Below are positions 1-13,340 of a stretch of 64,000 nucleotides of DNA, one piece after another. The stretch covers positions 29,781,681 through 29,845,680 of the forward strand of contig NC_088786.1 in assembly GCF_949628265.1 (NCBI RefSeq). The letters run 5' to 3'. A program made the position numbers and the translations under genes. This stretch comes from Cloeon dipterum (Eukaryota; Arthropoda; Insecta; Ephemeroptera; Baetidae). A model generated the notes under the pieces. It did no database searches, had not been told where the DNA came from, and saw nothing but the letters and a program-made list of their open reading frames with translations. Position 1 is the stretch's first letter, and each line of letters opens with the position of its first letter.

Positions 1-308
1 ACACATGTTCACAGGACATACTTGTAGAGGATTTTGAAAATTAATTTGCAAAAGTGACTATCACTCCTGCGCAAGTGAGAACTGTTAGCGATAAATAAAG
101 CAACCTCTACAGTGTCCTTGATTGCAATAAGAACAATCTATAACTTTGACTGAAGCTGCAAAACAAACACAAAGTGAATGTTCATCTCTTAATAATTCCG
201 TGTCTGTTAGTACGCTGTTAGTGTTGAAAAATACATTAATTTAATTTATTTTTAGAAAGGAAATAATTTATTTTTAAAAATAAAGAAAGCAAATGTCACG
301 GTTCTCAC
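1..308 (-). other. Start of a KIF21 intron, no coding sequence seen
   Basis: Begins with the donor GTGAGA after the LRR codons of the last visible KIF21 exon (phase 2). The next expected WD40 sequence was looked for on the minus strand and not found, so this intron runs off the left edge. It is AT-rich with no other feature. Confidence 0.75.
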
Positions 309-3300
309 CTTCTTAGGTCCCAGACCCGGACTTTGCCTCCAGCAGCCATGTAGAGAACTTCTCCATTGTTACTGAGAGCAATGTCATTGATCGGAGAGCC
401 GCCAGGGTTGTCCATAGGGTCTGGCATGGCAAATGTGCCGTTGGCAGTGTTTCCTGATGAGCACAAAGTGTGGATGGGGCGAGCCGGATTCTGCCTTAAA
501 TCCCACACTTTGACAAAGCAGTGAGAAACCGAAAACACGAGGCCAGTGCGTTCACAGAACTTGACGGCGACAACATTGTTCGGATGGCCATTCAGAGAGT
601 CTCTTTCACGGCCCTGGTTCAAGTCCCAAACCTTTACTGTGCGGTCTGCAACAAATCCGCAAGTTTAGCATATATGTCTTACATAGGACTGCTGATAACT
701 ATTTACCTTTGGAAGAAGAAAATAGGAGATCTTCAGTTGCATCAACAGATAAAACAGCCTTTGAGTGCCCTTCAGCAACATGTGTGCAAATCAGTGGAGA
801 TTTGTGAGCCATCTGCAACAGATTATGATAATTGTAAGGCAGATGCGCATGGAAGGGATCAGGGATCATGAAATTTTGGTATAATATAACAAATGCAGCT
901 TCCTTGAATGAACTATAAATTTGAACCTACCCTTCCACCAAACTGACTGATGATGCCGTGTCCTGGCTTTTCATCTCTGGTGGCTCCAGTAGCGGAAGTA
1001 AGTCTGGAGAAGACGTTTTTCTCCTCTCTTGAGACAGAGCGTCTGAAGGTGGGTGGTGAGCTTGGAGGGGTGGCGTCAATACCTTGCTCCCTGTCAGTCC
1101 AGAGGGTGAGTAGGTTGTTAGTACCCAGCGCAAGCAAACAGGACATTAATAATTTGCAGCCCGAAACTATCAGTAGAGTAGCCATTGACAGAAATTAATG
1201 GAAAGAGGAAAAGCCGAAAACGAGAAACACTTGATGAAATTTGGAATAGCAGCGTAATGGGTTTGCGACCATGTATATATTATGACATGTGTTTGAGACT
1301 GAGCATGGCAACGATAAATTGGTTACGTCTAAAATTAGTTGTTTTAAACTGAAGCTCGGTTTGTATGTAATTTTCATGCTCGGCCCGGCTGGAGAGCAAC
1401 TCACATGGAGCCCAGATGGGTGGACTGCCCCAGACTAGATTTGACTGTGTATGTGTTGCGACGGGTCATCCTGGGGCTGGCCAAAGAGGACGTGTCGTAC
1501 TGTTTGCGCGAGACCATCGGACTGGTCTGTGACGGGTTGCTTAGCCTGCGCAAATTCAATCATTTTGGCAAATTAGAGGTGATTCAAAGTTTTGGTATTG
1601 CTTTTGTCTTCATGTGCTGATTGAAAGGACAGAGACGTCCTAATAAAACACAAATTCAAACCAGACTTAGAGGGTTTATTCTCAAGTTATTGGGAACCTG
1701 CCCCTCAAGCTATGACCCACGCTTCAAGAATCAAACTATGTTTGCAAGGGTCTCAGCAAATAAAAGTCAGGGAAAATAAACAATGAAGCTATTTTAACAT
1801 AAGAATAGCACCATACGTAAGAAGCACAATACCAATATGCAGCCCAAACTGATGGTTTGACTCATTTTCTAACCTGAGGGACGCACTGGTCACCCTGACA
1901 GGGGGTGGCATGAGTTGAGCTGTGTTTTCCTTCTCTGGGTTGTATAGAGAGGTGGAAAAAGAGTCCTTCATGTACAGCATTTGCTGGGGATCTGCAGTTC
2001 TCTTCCTGGCCTTTGAGCGGGTACTTGATGTGCTCATCAAACTGCAAATATAAAAATGAAATTGGGTCAAACTTGGGCGGTGGATTTAACGTACCTTGGA
2101 CTTGGAGAAGGTGCTCTTGACTCATCAGAGCTGTCTGTGAGAACAACACAACCAGGGTGAGGCTCATCAGAAAGGACAACCGTGGACGAGCTGATGGTCC
2201 TGGTCAACCCTTGTTGCTGCACAACATGCTGGAGAAGTTCTTCTTGCAGGGCGTTCTTTTGCTCCAACTACAAATTGATAAATGAAAATAAGCCCCAATG
2301 AAAGTTTATGGAAGAGTGCAAGCTTTCCTAGCAGAAGCTACCAAAATTGAAAAGAAACAATTTACTTTTGATAGCTCTTCTTGGAACGACGAAACACTCA
2401 CAACAAACTTTGTGGACAAAACAAAAAGTTAAATTCACGTGTGGCGCATGTTGCTGGATTTCTCACCTGCTTCAGCCTCGTTTCGAGGTTTCTATTTGAC
2501 TGCTCTTGTTGCGCAACCGCAACACTCTGGTTGATGGTCATGGCGTACATCTTGGAAAGTAAATACTTTGCCTCGCCCAACTCATCCACTTCATTGATGA
2601 CAGCTTCAAAGTCTGCAGGCTCATTACCCTCCTGAGGTTTTATAAGGATCAGTAAGCGTTTCTTCTCGTTAAGAAGCAACCTTACTCTTGTGTCCTCCAG
2701 CTGCATGATGCTCTGCTGGGTTTCCTCTATGACATCCTGGGTGAACTCCATTCCAACTTGAATTTCTTTCAGCCGCTCCTGCAACCCAGCAACAATATCC
2801 TCATCTTCGCATCTGGCTCTGGCCTCAGCTAGCCTTCTCCTAGTTTCGGCATAATCTTGGCCATGCTGCCTCCTTGCGTCCAAGTGACTGAAAACGACGT
2901 CAAAGTTTATGGTTTTGTTCACGTAAAAAACACCAGTCAAATACTTTCTATGTATTATCTACTTACAACCTCATCGGAAAGCAAGCTTTAAGGCTCTCAC
3001 ACAATGAATTGCAAGAAATTCTAAAAAGAGATAAGATTATACGCCGACGTGCTCACCTTTCAAGTTGGTGCTCTAGGTCCGCAATAGTCTTTTTGGTTAT
3101 GGAAATCTGGGTGATGTTCTTCTCCAAGGTGGACCATCTCTGCTTGGCAACCTTCGGCGAGAAGGTGCTGGCCCTCCTTTGAAGGGCTGCAACACCACGA
3201 TAGGCCTCAGTGCGCCCTACCGGGGGCTTTGAGGAAGTTGGGGGAAAGGAGAGAATCAGAGGCGGGGGAGACCCACCCTTTCTGCCGCCAATCTTGCCAG

Positions 3301-6300
3301 CAGCCTTTGATGACATCCCAGAGAACTGGTTTTTCCTCAGAGCATTCACCTCTTCTTGCCTCCTCTTCAGCACCACGTCCTTTGCTCGCTTCTCAGCCTC
3401 CAGCGAGCGGATCTGATTTTCGTGCTTCCGGTTGGTCTTCCGCAACTGCGCCAACTCCCTGTTCCGCCTCTCCTGCTCCAATTTGTGCCTCTGGCTCTCT
3501 TCCTTCATTTTGTTCAAAAGTCGAACCTGTAAAAATATACAGAAAAATATGTTAAAATACTTTAGCTAAGAATTTTATAGAGTAGAAATTCATGTTGGAA
3601 ATAAGCTGCACTGAAAGAATTTATGTAAATTGTACCTTAGTTTTCTTCATTTCAGAGAGCTCGCCCTTAAGCTGCCTGAGCTGGGATTCGTTTCGAGAAT
3701 GCTCTTTCAGGACTTTAGCGTGCTCCTTCTTGGCCGTGTGCAGTGTTTTCAGTTCCTTCTGCATGTTGGCCAGCTTTTTCTCGTAATCATCCTTCACTTT
3801 CCTGATGCGTTCTCCCATGCTGCCATCTTGGGGAGCGTTCTTGCCTGAGAGGCTGGCCAGAACCTTATCCCTCTCGATTTTAGTTGCCTCCATTCGGGCC
3901 TCCAGCTGCCTCAGCTTCTCCTCATACTGCTGCTTCATTGAATTCATTCTCCTTTGAGACAACTCTAGCTGCTCAATAAGCTGCTGTTTGATATTGATTT
4001 CAGACTCCAAGTTGACCAACTCTCCCATCCTCTGCTCATCCTCTTGATTCTCTTTCTCATCTTCACTATCCGAGTCAGTGTCCAGTTCCAAGTCTTCCTC
4101 CTCAGACGATTCAGACGCTTGCTCAATTTTCGAGTTTAATATTTCACTCTTAGACCTTTGAAGCATATCCTGCTCCCTTTGTAAACCCTTCTTGGCTGTT
4201 TCAATTAACGACATCACAGAGGGACATTCAAAGTCCATCCCTGCTGTACTTGGACGTGGACTCAAAGCGGCTCTGTTGAAATTGCATGAATTAAACATAC
4301 GAAACTACCCTCAAATTATCACAAAATCTGAATCATCATCAGAAGTTATATAAAATTTTATTTATGTAATATACCTGGATTGCATTTTAGTGTTGTTAGC
4401 TCTCAGCTGTTGGCAGAGTGCTTCAGATTCCATGAGCTTTGAGGTCAGGTCTTCCACCTCCTGGACATATTTGTGCAACATTTCGTGAATCTGGTTGCTT
4501 GTTTCTGCATCTCCGCCCCCGCTGACCCAAGAGCTAGTTGCCAACTTGGTTTTCAAGTCAGTGTTTCTGAAAAAAATAGAATTAAATGATCTATTCACTG
4601 AGCGATTTAAAATTAAATTACCTTGACGTGAGCGTATCAATTGTCTCTTGTTGCGCTTTGAGTCGAAGTCGGAAATTGTTGTTCTCTGTTATCAGCATTT
4701 TGTTTTCATGGAACATATCATTCACAGACTCTTCTCCATCAGAATTTACTACTCTCTTGCCCTGCTTATATTCCAGCAGTTCTAGCTGCAAACGCTGCAC
4801 TTCTTGCCTCAGCTGCGATAGCTGTTGAGAGTACTTGTCCTGGTTGATAGTGACTCTGTTCTTGATGTTTCTGGCTCGATTAGCGTATTTCAGCGTGCTC
4901 AGCGTTTCCATGAAATCTTGGGTTGACGGAGAAATGCAGGCAATCATCACCTGATTTAAAAATTGAATGGTTTAAATGGAATTATTTGAGATAGGTTGTG
5001 GCTCACCGTTCTAGAATTTCCACCCAACGAATCCTGCAGTAACCTGGTGAGCTTTGAGTCTCTGTAAGGTACGTGCATCACTTTCTTGCTTCTGTCTCCT
5101 AACGCTGAAATGACATTGCCAAGGGCAAGAAGGCCACAATTAATGGAAATGCCTTCTTTGGCTCTTTCGCCTGTGGCCCCAGTTCGGTGCAATCTTTCAG
5201 AGCCAGCAAGATCGACAAAGTGGAATTTGGAAGTGAGCGTTTCAAAGTCTCCTGTAACTCCATTCTCTTTGTCTTCAGATTCTTCTGGTGCAAGTCGACG
5301 TTGTTGAATGTGCAATGTGTAAATAGCGTGGGATCTGAGTTGAGAAAATTTAGTGAGGAATATACTTTAGAGGGATTTTTGCCCATACCTGGAAGACTGT
5401 TGGTTCATCTGGGTCTCACCAGTTGACCTGCTTAGAGCACCATTTCTGAGGCAGCTCATAGCTTCCTCTTCAATTTTAACAACTGTTCTATTCACTCCTT
5501 CTACTGAAATCCCTCCAAAGTGGTCACCATGGATTCGAATGTTTTTGGGTTCCTTGAAATATAAAAATAAATACCACACGCCTAGCATAAATCAACCGAC
5601 TCTTACCGATCTATCGGGCTCTAGCAAATCGTATAAATTTTCGTTGTAGAGCTCAATGAATTGGGCTTCCACTCGAAACTCAGGAATGGGAATGCCCGCT
5701 TCCCTGGCTTGCTCCTGTCTCGACTCGATGCCACTGAAGATGTGTCTGATTGCTCTGGGCAGCACGCCAACGTGTTCCGCACCACATGTAAGTTCATACC
5801 CTGTGCCCATTGTGTAAGTCTTGCCTGATCCAGTCTGTAAATTATTAGTGTACATATTATGTGCGAAAATTTATGGTTAGCTACCGGTGATAATTAAAAA
5901 TAAACGAAGTTTTCCATAAAAAGCACCCAAACTCGCAAACAAACTTTAGCACATGGCTATGATCTTAAATTTGTTAAAGTTGGAATGGTTGTGTTGTTAT
6001 TACCTGTCCATAGGCGAGGACGGTTGCGTTGTATCCTTCGAGAGCACCCTCAACCAGCTGGGCGACGCAGGACTCGTAGATGGCACTCTGCACTTCCTCA
6101 GTGTCGAAGACATGGTCGTAAGTGAAGAGATTGCCTTTTCCCAGCTGCACCTGCGGCTCTCCCGGTGTTACGCTCGTGCACACGCCAAGGTTGTCAATCA
6201 GTTCTCGAGCGATCTGCGGTCGAATTCTGCAACAACCGCGAAACAAAAGTTAAAATGTGGCAGGCAATGGAGCGACGCAACTGCGTCCTTGTCTTGCTCC

Positions 6301-9300
6301 CCTTTCGAAATGGGGTGTTTAAAAAGATCTGACCAATGCGGTAGCCTTTCTTTCCTGGATAACAACTGCGGTCAATCGATAAACCACACAAGGGGATCAA
6401 CTGATCGATCTCATAACTTTTTTCTGGTTTATATAAGCTGTGCTCTTTGCTTGTTTTCGATACAAGTGGACGTTGAGTGAAAATGATGACGATTTACCTA
6501 TTTTTCACACGTGCTTAACCAGTTCCTTGATATTTTTTCAATTTGGCACGGATATTTAAATTATATGTCCTAATCAAAGGGGAAAGTTTAGAAGTCAAAA
6601 TATTTTTTATCTGCGACAGTAAATCACGAAAAATAATTGATTATCATTAATTTGGTCATACATTAACTAAATTTATCGATTTTTTTAATATCATTTGTCA
6701 AAATTGCGATCCGATTTTGAATTGATTCGCGTACTGCCTGCCATATTATTCAAATACAAAAGCTACTTAAAGCGATAGTTCATTACTGCTGTCAGCTTTG
6801 GCGCTCTCCCGCCGTCAAGAGATGTATGTGCTTTTCTTTGTATTCCGCGTGCGGATTTTCTCATGCGGTAGGCGACTGATAGAGGCAAGCTAGGTCCCAC
6901 GCCACGCAGTCTTCCCATGACCCTCCGTCAAACACCTATAAGGCAGGCTGAGCGCCTTGAGCGCACATTTATTGCCATCTTTAGCCAGGTGGGAAGTTGC
7001 CAGTCGTAATCCAGTATGGTCCAGCCCGATTAAATTTCATGGCAAAAACTTTTTATGACTTTGTCTATTTCCCCTATTTCCCAAAACTAAACCCCAAAGC
7101 ATTCCACTAATTGCTACTCGAAAAACTAATTATTTTGCCGAATTAAAACACCTTATTTGAGCTTATTTGGCATGCAACATAAATAATGATTGAATATTTC
7201 TCATAAACCTATCGGACACTGTCAGACGTCATTGCACCATAAAGTCTACTTTTAAAAAAAGGCATTAAAAAATTTTTAAAGGTGCTTCCCTGCTTCCTAG
7301 AGACACTGATTTGCATTACGTTTTGGATGCAAAAGAAAGTAAACACGAGGGAATATCAGGAGGGCAAAACGGTCATGCTAGGAGATTTCTATGTAGTGAA
7401 ATGGTTGCTCGGGTCAGAGGTCGCGACTCGCGAGTTAGGCAGGAGCGAGCATAATCTTGCGTGAATATCGATTAGAAATGCGGGAGAGCGCTATGTCTAA
7501 CTCCTCCGCAGAGATTTTTTTTATAGAGTGTAGCATTTTATGACTGTTCGACATAAACTTTGGAAATTGAGGAAAAATAAAAAAGGCATCAATGATAAAA
7601 AAGAATAAGAGATGACACGATAGTTGAAATCGTTTTTATGACTCGGTATTAAATGAATGCTACCTGTCAATGAAAAGAATAGCTTGAACAGACATTGATC
7701 ATAGTTTAAAAAGATTATCTTCGCAAATGCCGCTTTCATGTAGTCTAAATTAATAACGTGACAACTGCGCACCTTTGAATTATATATTAAACTCTATTGA
7801 GAGTCACGCGCTTATGCTAATGGCTTGTCACTCGCCCAACATTACGCGTGTTTCCAGGCCCAATCCAAAACAAATCTGTGGGCATGATTATACATTCAAG
7901 CGCTAGAAAAGGCCGCACACAATAAAAAGGTGATGATAATAGCAAAAAAGCAGCAGTGGGTGACGTCACTGCAAGTGAGAGGCGGTCATTCAGCGTGTGT
8001 TTGCTCATACACCTTAAGAAATCCGGCGTGACCTCTGCCTTTGTCGGTCGGTCGCTGGTCTGTCAAGAAGACTGCTTACGATATAAATCATTGGTCGACG
8101 CCAGTGCCAACTAAGTGTGCGAGTCCGTTTGGAAAACAAATACGGTTCGAGTGCCGCGAATGGAAATTTATTGCAAATGCAGCGCGCACGCCAGACATTA
8201 GCCAACCATTATCCGCGCATCTCTCCAAGCTCGTTCATTTTTAATATTTCACGCACACCTCAGTGCGCTTGGAACAAGCTGTGACATTCTAACTAACTCA
8301 GTGGTTACCAAACCAACTTCATCATCAGCGGATTTCTCCTGTAAAGTAATTGGCTGTGTGCTGAATGAAAAAAATATATAATTTAGAGTCGGAAGTTGTA
8401 TTTTTTAAAAGAATACGTTTTATTTTATACACATCCCACGTATTAGGAAGAGTCGAGGATGCACTCTCAATGGCAATATCTGTCTGCATGGAGGCCATAG
8501 GCCATTCAAAATAATATTTGACTAGCCTAGATTGAGAGTCACACATCCTTCAGATCTTAGAGACCTCTTGAGCACGCGAAAAGATCAGAGCAAAGAAATC
8601 TTAAGCAAACTTAAATCCTATGTACCATACGACACCAGTTTTACTATAAAGCAAGAAGGCATAAATGATAAATGCATTTCTTGTCCAGGAAATCAAAAGC
8701 ATCAAAGGGCCGAGCGTTGTTGAAAAAAGGTTTACAAGATTGGAAGAAAAATATTTCAAAAATATCCTTCATTTGTATGATTATTTGAAACTCTCTCGGA
8801 CAAATTTTCTCTCTATTCAAAACAGCTGCAATCCATTTGGAGCGATTTCTGATGCAGGTGCACGAGATTGAGTGGCGTGTTACAATTTTGCGCCTTTAGG
8901 TGACGCAATATGCTTATTTTTATAATCAATAGCCAGAGTACTTGAAGTGCGAAATACGCAGCTGGCCAGGATAAAGACAAAGAAAGCATGCGCAAATAAA
9001 ATTTTCACGAGTCTGTGAGCTCAGTGAGTCTTCTCCTCTTCTGTTTGCCAGAATGAAATAAGCGTAAAACAATTGTAAGCAGAAGAGTGCGTGCCGAATA
9101 TCAGCTTGTCCCTCTCGTTGTCTGCGGACATGCTAATTTCAAAATCACACACGCACCACGCCTTTGCTGATTGCCTCCCGTATATTATTTGCTTTTGGTG
9201 AACGACCAAGGTGATCAAAACTTTGCGATATGGCCAACTTCAATATTATTTAGCTCGGGGGGCAAAGGCGGAAAATCGATTTATCGAGTAAAATGGACAG

Positions 9301-12300
9301 CAGTGGACTAGAATGTGAGGAGAGTTGTTCAGAGCACAACGTAAAACCATAAGCCAGTTGTAATAGTCAACAATTTCAACAGCAAAAGCATTATCGATTT
9401 TAAAAGGATTATGGAAAACAAGGATGCATTCCAATTAGTTTGGATAAAGGGTCTGGTCGACTTGACTTTCGCTGGCCACACGCGTATGCGCGTGTTTCAT
9501 TAGTCTGTCGTGGATTAAAAATTCAAAATCACTGGGCGTACCTCCGTTTGCATCGACTAATCGCGCTGCTTTGCGCCTCGCTAATCCGCCGCGTTGGCCG
9601 ACAACGCCATTAATCAAGCAATTACATAATGGAACGCCTGTCTTTTTCTGCTCTCGTGCGAACAGAGAATAATTGATATTCGAATAACATCATAAAAAAA
9701 CTGGCTACGCTAAACGTCCCTGAGATGAAATAATTACGCCCAAGCGGCGGTTAATTAACAGAGATTTAATTATTTGAATAATATGTGGGTATTATAGGCA
9801 CGCGGCTTTACAGTTAAAAAGAAAAAAAAATACAGATTCCAATCTGCAGGCAAAAACGAAGAAGTCACGAATTGCTGCTCCTTTATGTAAAGTTTATGCC
9901 GGCACGACTTCGCGAAAGATGATTGTTGATTGTGTTACAGAGGGAACAAAGCAGACGCGAAATAAGACCTGCCGGCAAACTGCAAAAGTATGAGCATAAA
10001 ATTTGCATCCCTTTGAATCTGATCCGGATCTAGCAAGGTACAAGACGTAAAAATTTTAATGTGGAACCGGTTTAGTGGAAATTAGCGCCTAAAGAAGTGC
10101 TCTTTGGAAGTACCATTACAATTTTTACTGCCATAGTCGGAGCGAAAATTGAAACAGTCACTACAGTTTTATGACACCCGTACGGATTTTATTAAAAAAA
10201 GGTATTGGCTAAATAGCTCAAGAGCTGATAATAAGAATGAGTGCTTGAGATATAGATGTCAGCAAAAAGCCTAGTTTTGCTATAGCTTAATTCGTTTTCG
10301 TAACTCAAATGCCAACTTTTGTTTGCTTTACACGATATTAAAGATTCAAATATTTTAAAATGGCAGCTTTCTTCAGTTTAATTATAGAGCTGTAATCTTC
10401 TTGGAAGGTCACAAAATTTTCAATTATTGTAATTTTACAAAAAAGTATCAGAGCCATCCGAGTAAAACTAGCAAACTATTTTAAGATGTACGTAAAACAT
10501 TTCACTTTGAGTTTTGTCACACGCTGTGAGTGCTGCTGATAATTTATTCTTACTGCTCGCCTTCTATTTGTTTGCATAAGCAAGAAGAACGTTCCCGTTA
10601 CCTTTACCTAAAGCCAACGAGCGAGGAATCCAGATAAGCCGACAGAGGAAGCGGCGAATAACGAATAAATAAAGAAAAATAGCAGGCCAGCACCAATTAG
10701 GTAATAAAACGGCTGCTGGATACAAGCGCTGGGCTAATTCTATTAAAGACTGGCATTCAGCCTTGCGCATATACACATATTCGAGTCAAGGTGGTCGTCG
10801 CGAAAAGGGTATCTAACCTGTTCGCGCGCCGCTCTTGTATCCTGTGTGCAAACTCTCCTTCCGGGCCATAAACAGTCACAAAGGGCAATCGATTGTGCTA
10901 TTACATAAGCAGAGTGCGAAAAGCGATCTCGGATTATGACTCACCAGAGGCGCCGGAACTTGGATAAATTACGAGTTTTCCTTGAATTTAGAGGAGAGAA
11001 AAAATAACTCAAAGGGTTACGTGTTTTGGAAAAGGTTATGCGTGCCTTGAAATGCTTAAGACAAAGGCAATAAATTGAGCATTCGCGCTGAGCAGGAATT
11101 CGCACGAACCAAAATTTGCCAGGATCAAAATTCCATGCACCGGGGGGGGGGGGGGGCAGATGCGCATTGTAATTAGTTTCTACCGGTTGGATCCAAGATG
11201 GATTAAAAATACGGGCAACTTTGAGCTATCGTTATTGCTTAATTTCTAATAACGAGTGCAATTGTGTTTTTCTGATTCGATCGACTGAATTAATTCATGT
11301 AATGCGAAATTATATCAAATGCTGAGCAATCGCTTCTTTACCACATTTTAATCTGCCCGTTTCAAAGCGCCGTACCCCACCTGACGTCATACCTGCGCGT
11401 CGCGCGAATCTGGCCCCCAGTGACTTCAAGAAAGTATTTACAACGGTAAAAAAATATGAATGATCTTTGACTTTACATATTTAAACAGTATCAAATCCAG
11501 TTAATACAAATAAAACAGAATTGCAGGATTAACAATAAGATATATGGGCTTCATAATAGTATGTCACTTTACAATTATTGGAACTAAATTGAGTGCTACA
11601 TATATATAGAGGTAAAAACGCCAATTGATTTTTGGGTTCACGACCAAAATTAATTTATCCAGAGCTGAGTCTCTTTGTCAATTTCACAAAGACGACAAAG
11701 ACATTGGATATTCTAGAGATTGTTTTACTTTTCATTATTAAATTTCCACCATTTTTTAATTTTACTCGCAGGGCAGCAGTTGTTGTAGTAATAAAAAACT
11801 CATTCATCCCACGGACAACGATAGAAATCTGCCGGTCGCTTTTTGCTGCCCGGGCACAGATAATACGCTCTCTCAGCATCATGTTGTATTTAATGGTATA
11901 TATGAGACGGAGTGAGAGAGACCAACAACAAAACGATACAAAACGCATAGGTGTATGAACAGGCGGGGGCACCACGCCCCCTTCGCACGCTGCGTGGGCC
12001 GCAGCACAATAATAAAAAATCAGCAGCGGCCAAATGGAAAAATGTAAAATCGCCCCTCGTCACGTTACATGCGCGGGCTGAGAGTGTGTCGGTATTTTCG
12101 GATCTCGGTTTAAACTATGCAAAGAGCAAAACCTGATTCGGCCAAGAGAACTGGATTTTTCAGCAGCAGCTTTCAGATCAATCGAGTGGAATTGATGCGT
12201 GGACGGTTGAAAAGCTCTGTGTAACAACAGCTTAAAAATATATAACCTTGTTTAATAAATCTTTCTTTAAGTGAGAAATAATAAGATAATATAGATTTTA

Positions 12301-13264
12301 ATGCAATTTAAAGATTTTACGTAATTTTTAGTGTCCTTGTGACTTGATTGATTTTAATCAGACTTAACCAGACTGCGTCAGTTGCAAATATTTCACAGCG
12401 ATTTTTGTGCTTTTTACGTTCATATCGTTCATATTGAAACGCTCCAAAAATTACCATTCTCTTCCAACATCATTTTTCAACCCGCCAATTTGTTGACACA
12501 CTTTCCCGGACGAAAAGCTTTAATTTGCGCCTTAAAGTGGAACAGCAGGTCAGCAGATTTACAAAGAAACTCTGTAACGACTCTCGCTTCTACCTCTGCC
12601 AATCAGTAAATCGAGCTTTTTTTAATTTTGAAACTGCCAGATGAAGTGTGTTTATAAACAGAGTGCAGATATCCTGGTCCAGTGCCAAACGACGAGTATG
12701 TTTTTCTGCATCTCATATCCGAGCAACGCGTGACATCAAACGAGAAGCTGAAATCGCGGTGGAAAATAGATTCAAAAGACGGCTAATGAGTGCTGCTGGC
12801 GAGCGAGAGGCCAATTTCGAAATGCCCCCAGGGTGATGATTAGCGAACATTGTTGTGCAGTTGTTGGTTTAGTCAGTGCTTTCCATTATTCGTCACTTTC
12901 ATTGTGCGTGTGCCGACAACCACATGTTTGACTCTTGGCAGCGTTCGTTGTCAGGTCAGGGTCAATTTAAATAGTGCTGCTATATTATTTCCCTGCCAGC
13001 TGCCAAATTTCTTTATGGCGAAATTGGCAAGATTTACAACAATGCCACCAAACAATTTAAGTCCAGGACTGTGTCACTGTCTCATTATAGTCTTCACTAT
13101 TCTCCCAACAGTGTGGAACTTGATCGATTTTCACTGACAATTTATAAGAAATATGTAATATATTTGGTAATACCGAAAATGATAAATTCGCTGAACCTTG
13201 CAAAACTTATTTCAGATTTTTTTCAATTCTTCATGTCGAATGATTTACTCAACCTGAATAGTGA

Positions 13265-13340
<76 letters not shown>

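Noticed and set aside
2398..2940. Continuous 180-codon frame read as one KIF21 exon
   Set aside because: Alignment to the vertebrate sequence shows an 18-residue insertion bordered by GTAAGG and CCTCAG, and intron sequence at both ends. It is two exons with a 54-nt intron.
8532..8871. Two overlapping plus-strand frames resembling Lys-rich coding sequence in KIF21 intron 1
   Set aside because: Short, in different frames, no family match, no splice sites. Probably chance in AT-rich DNA.
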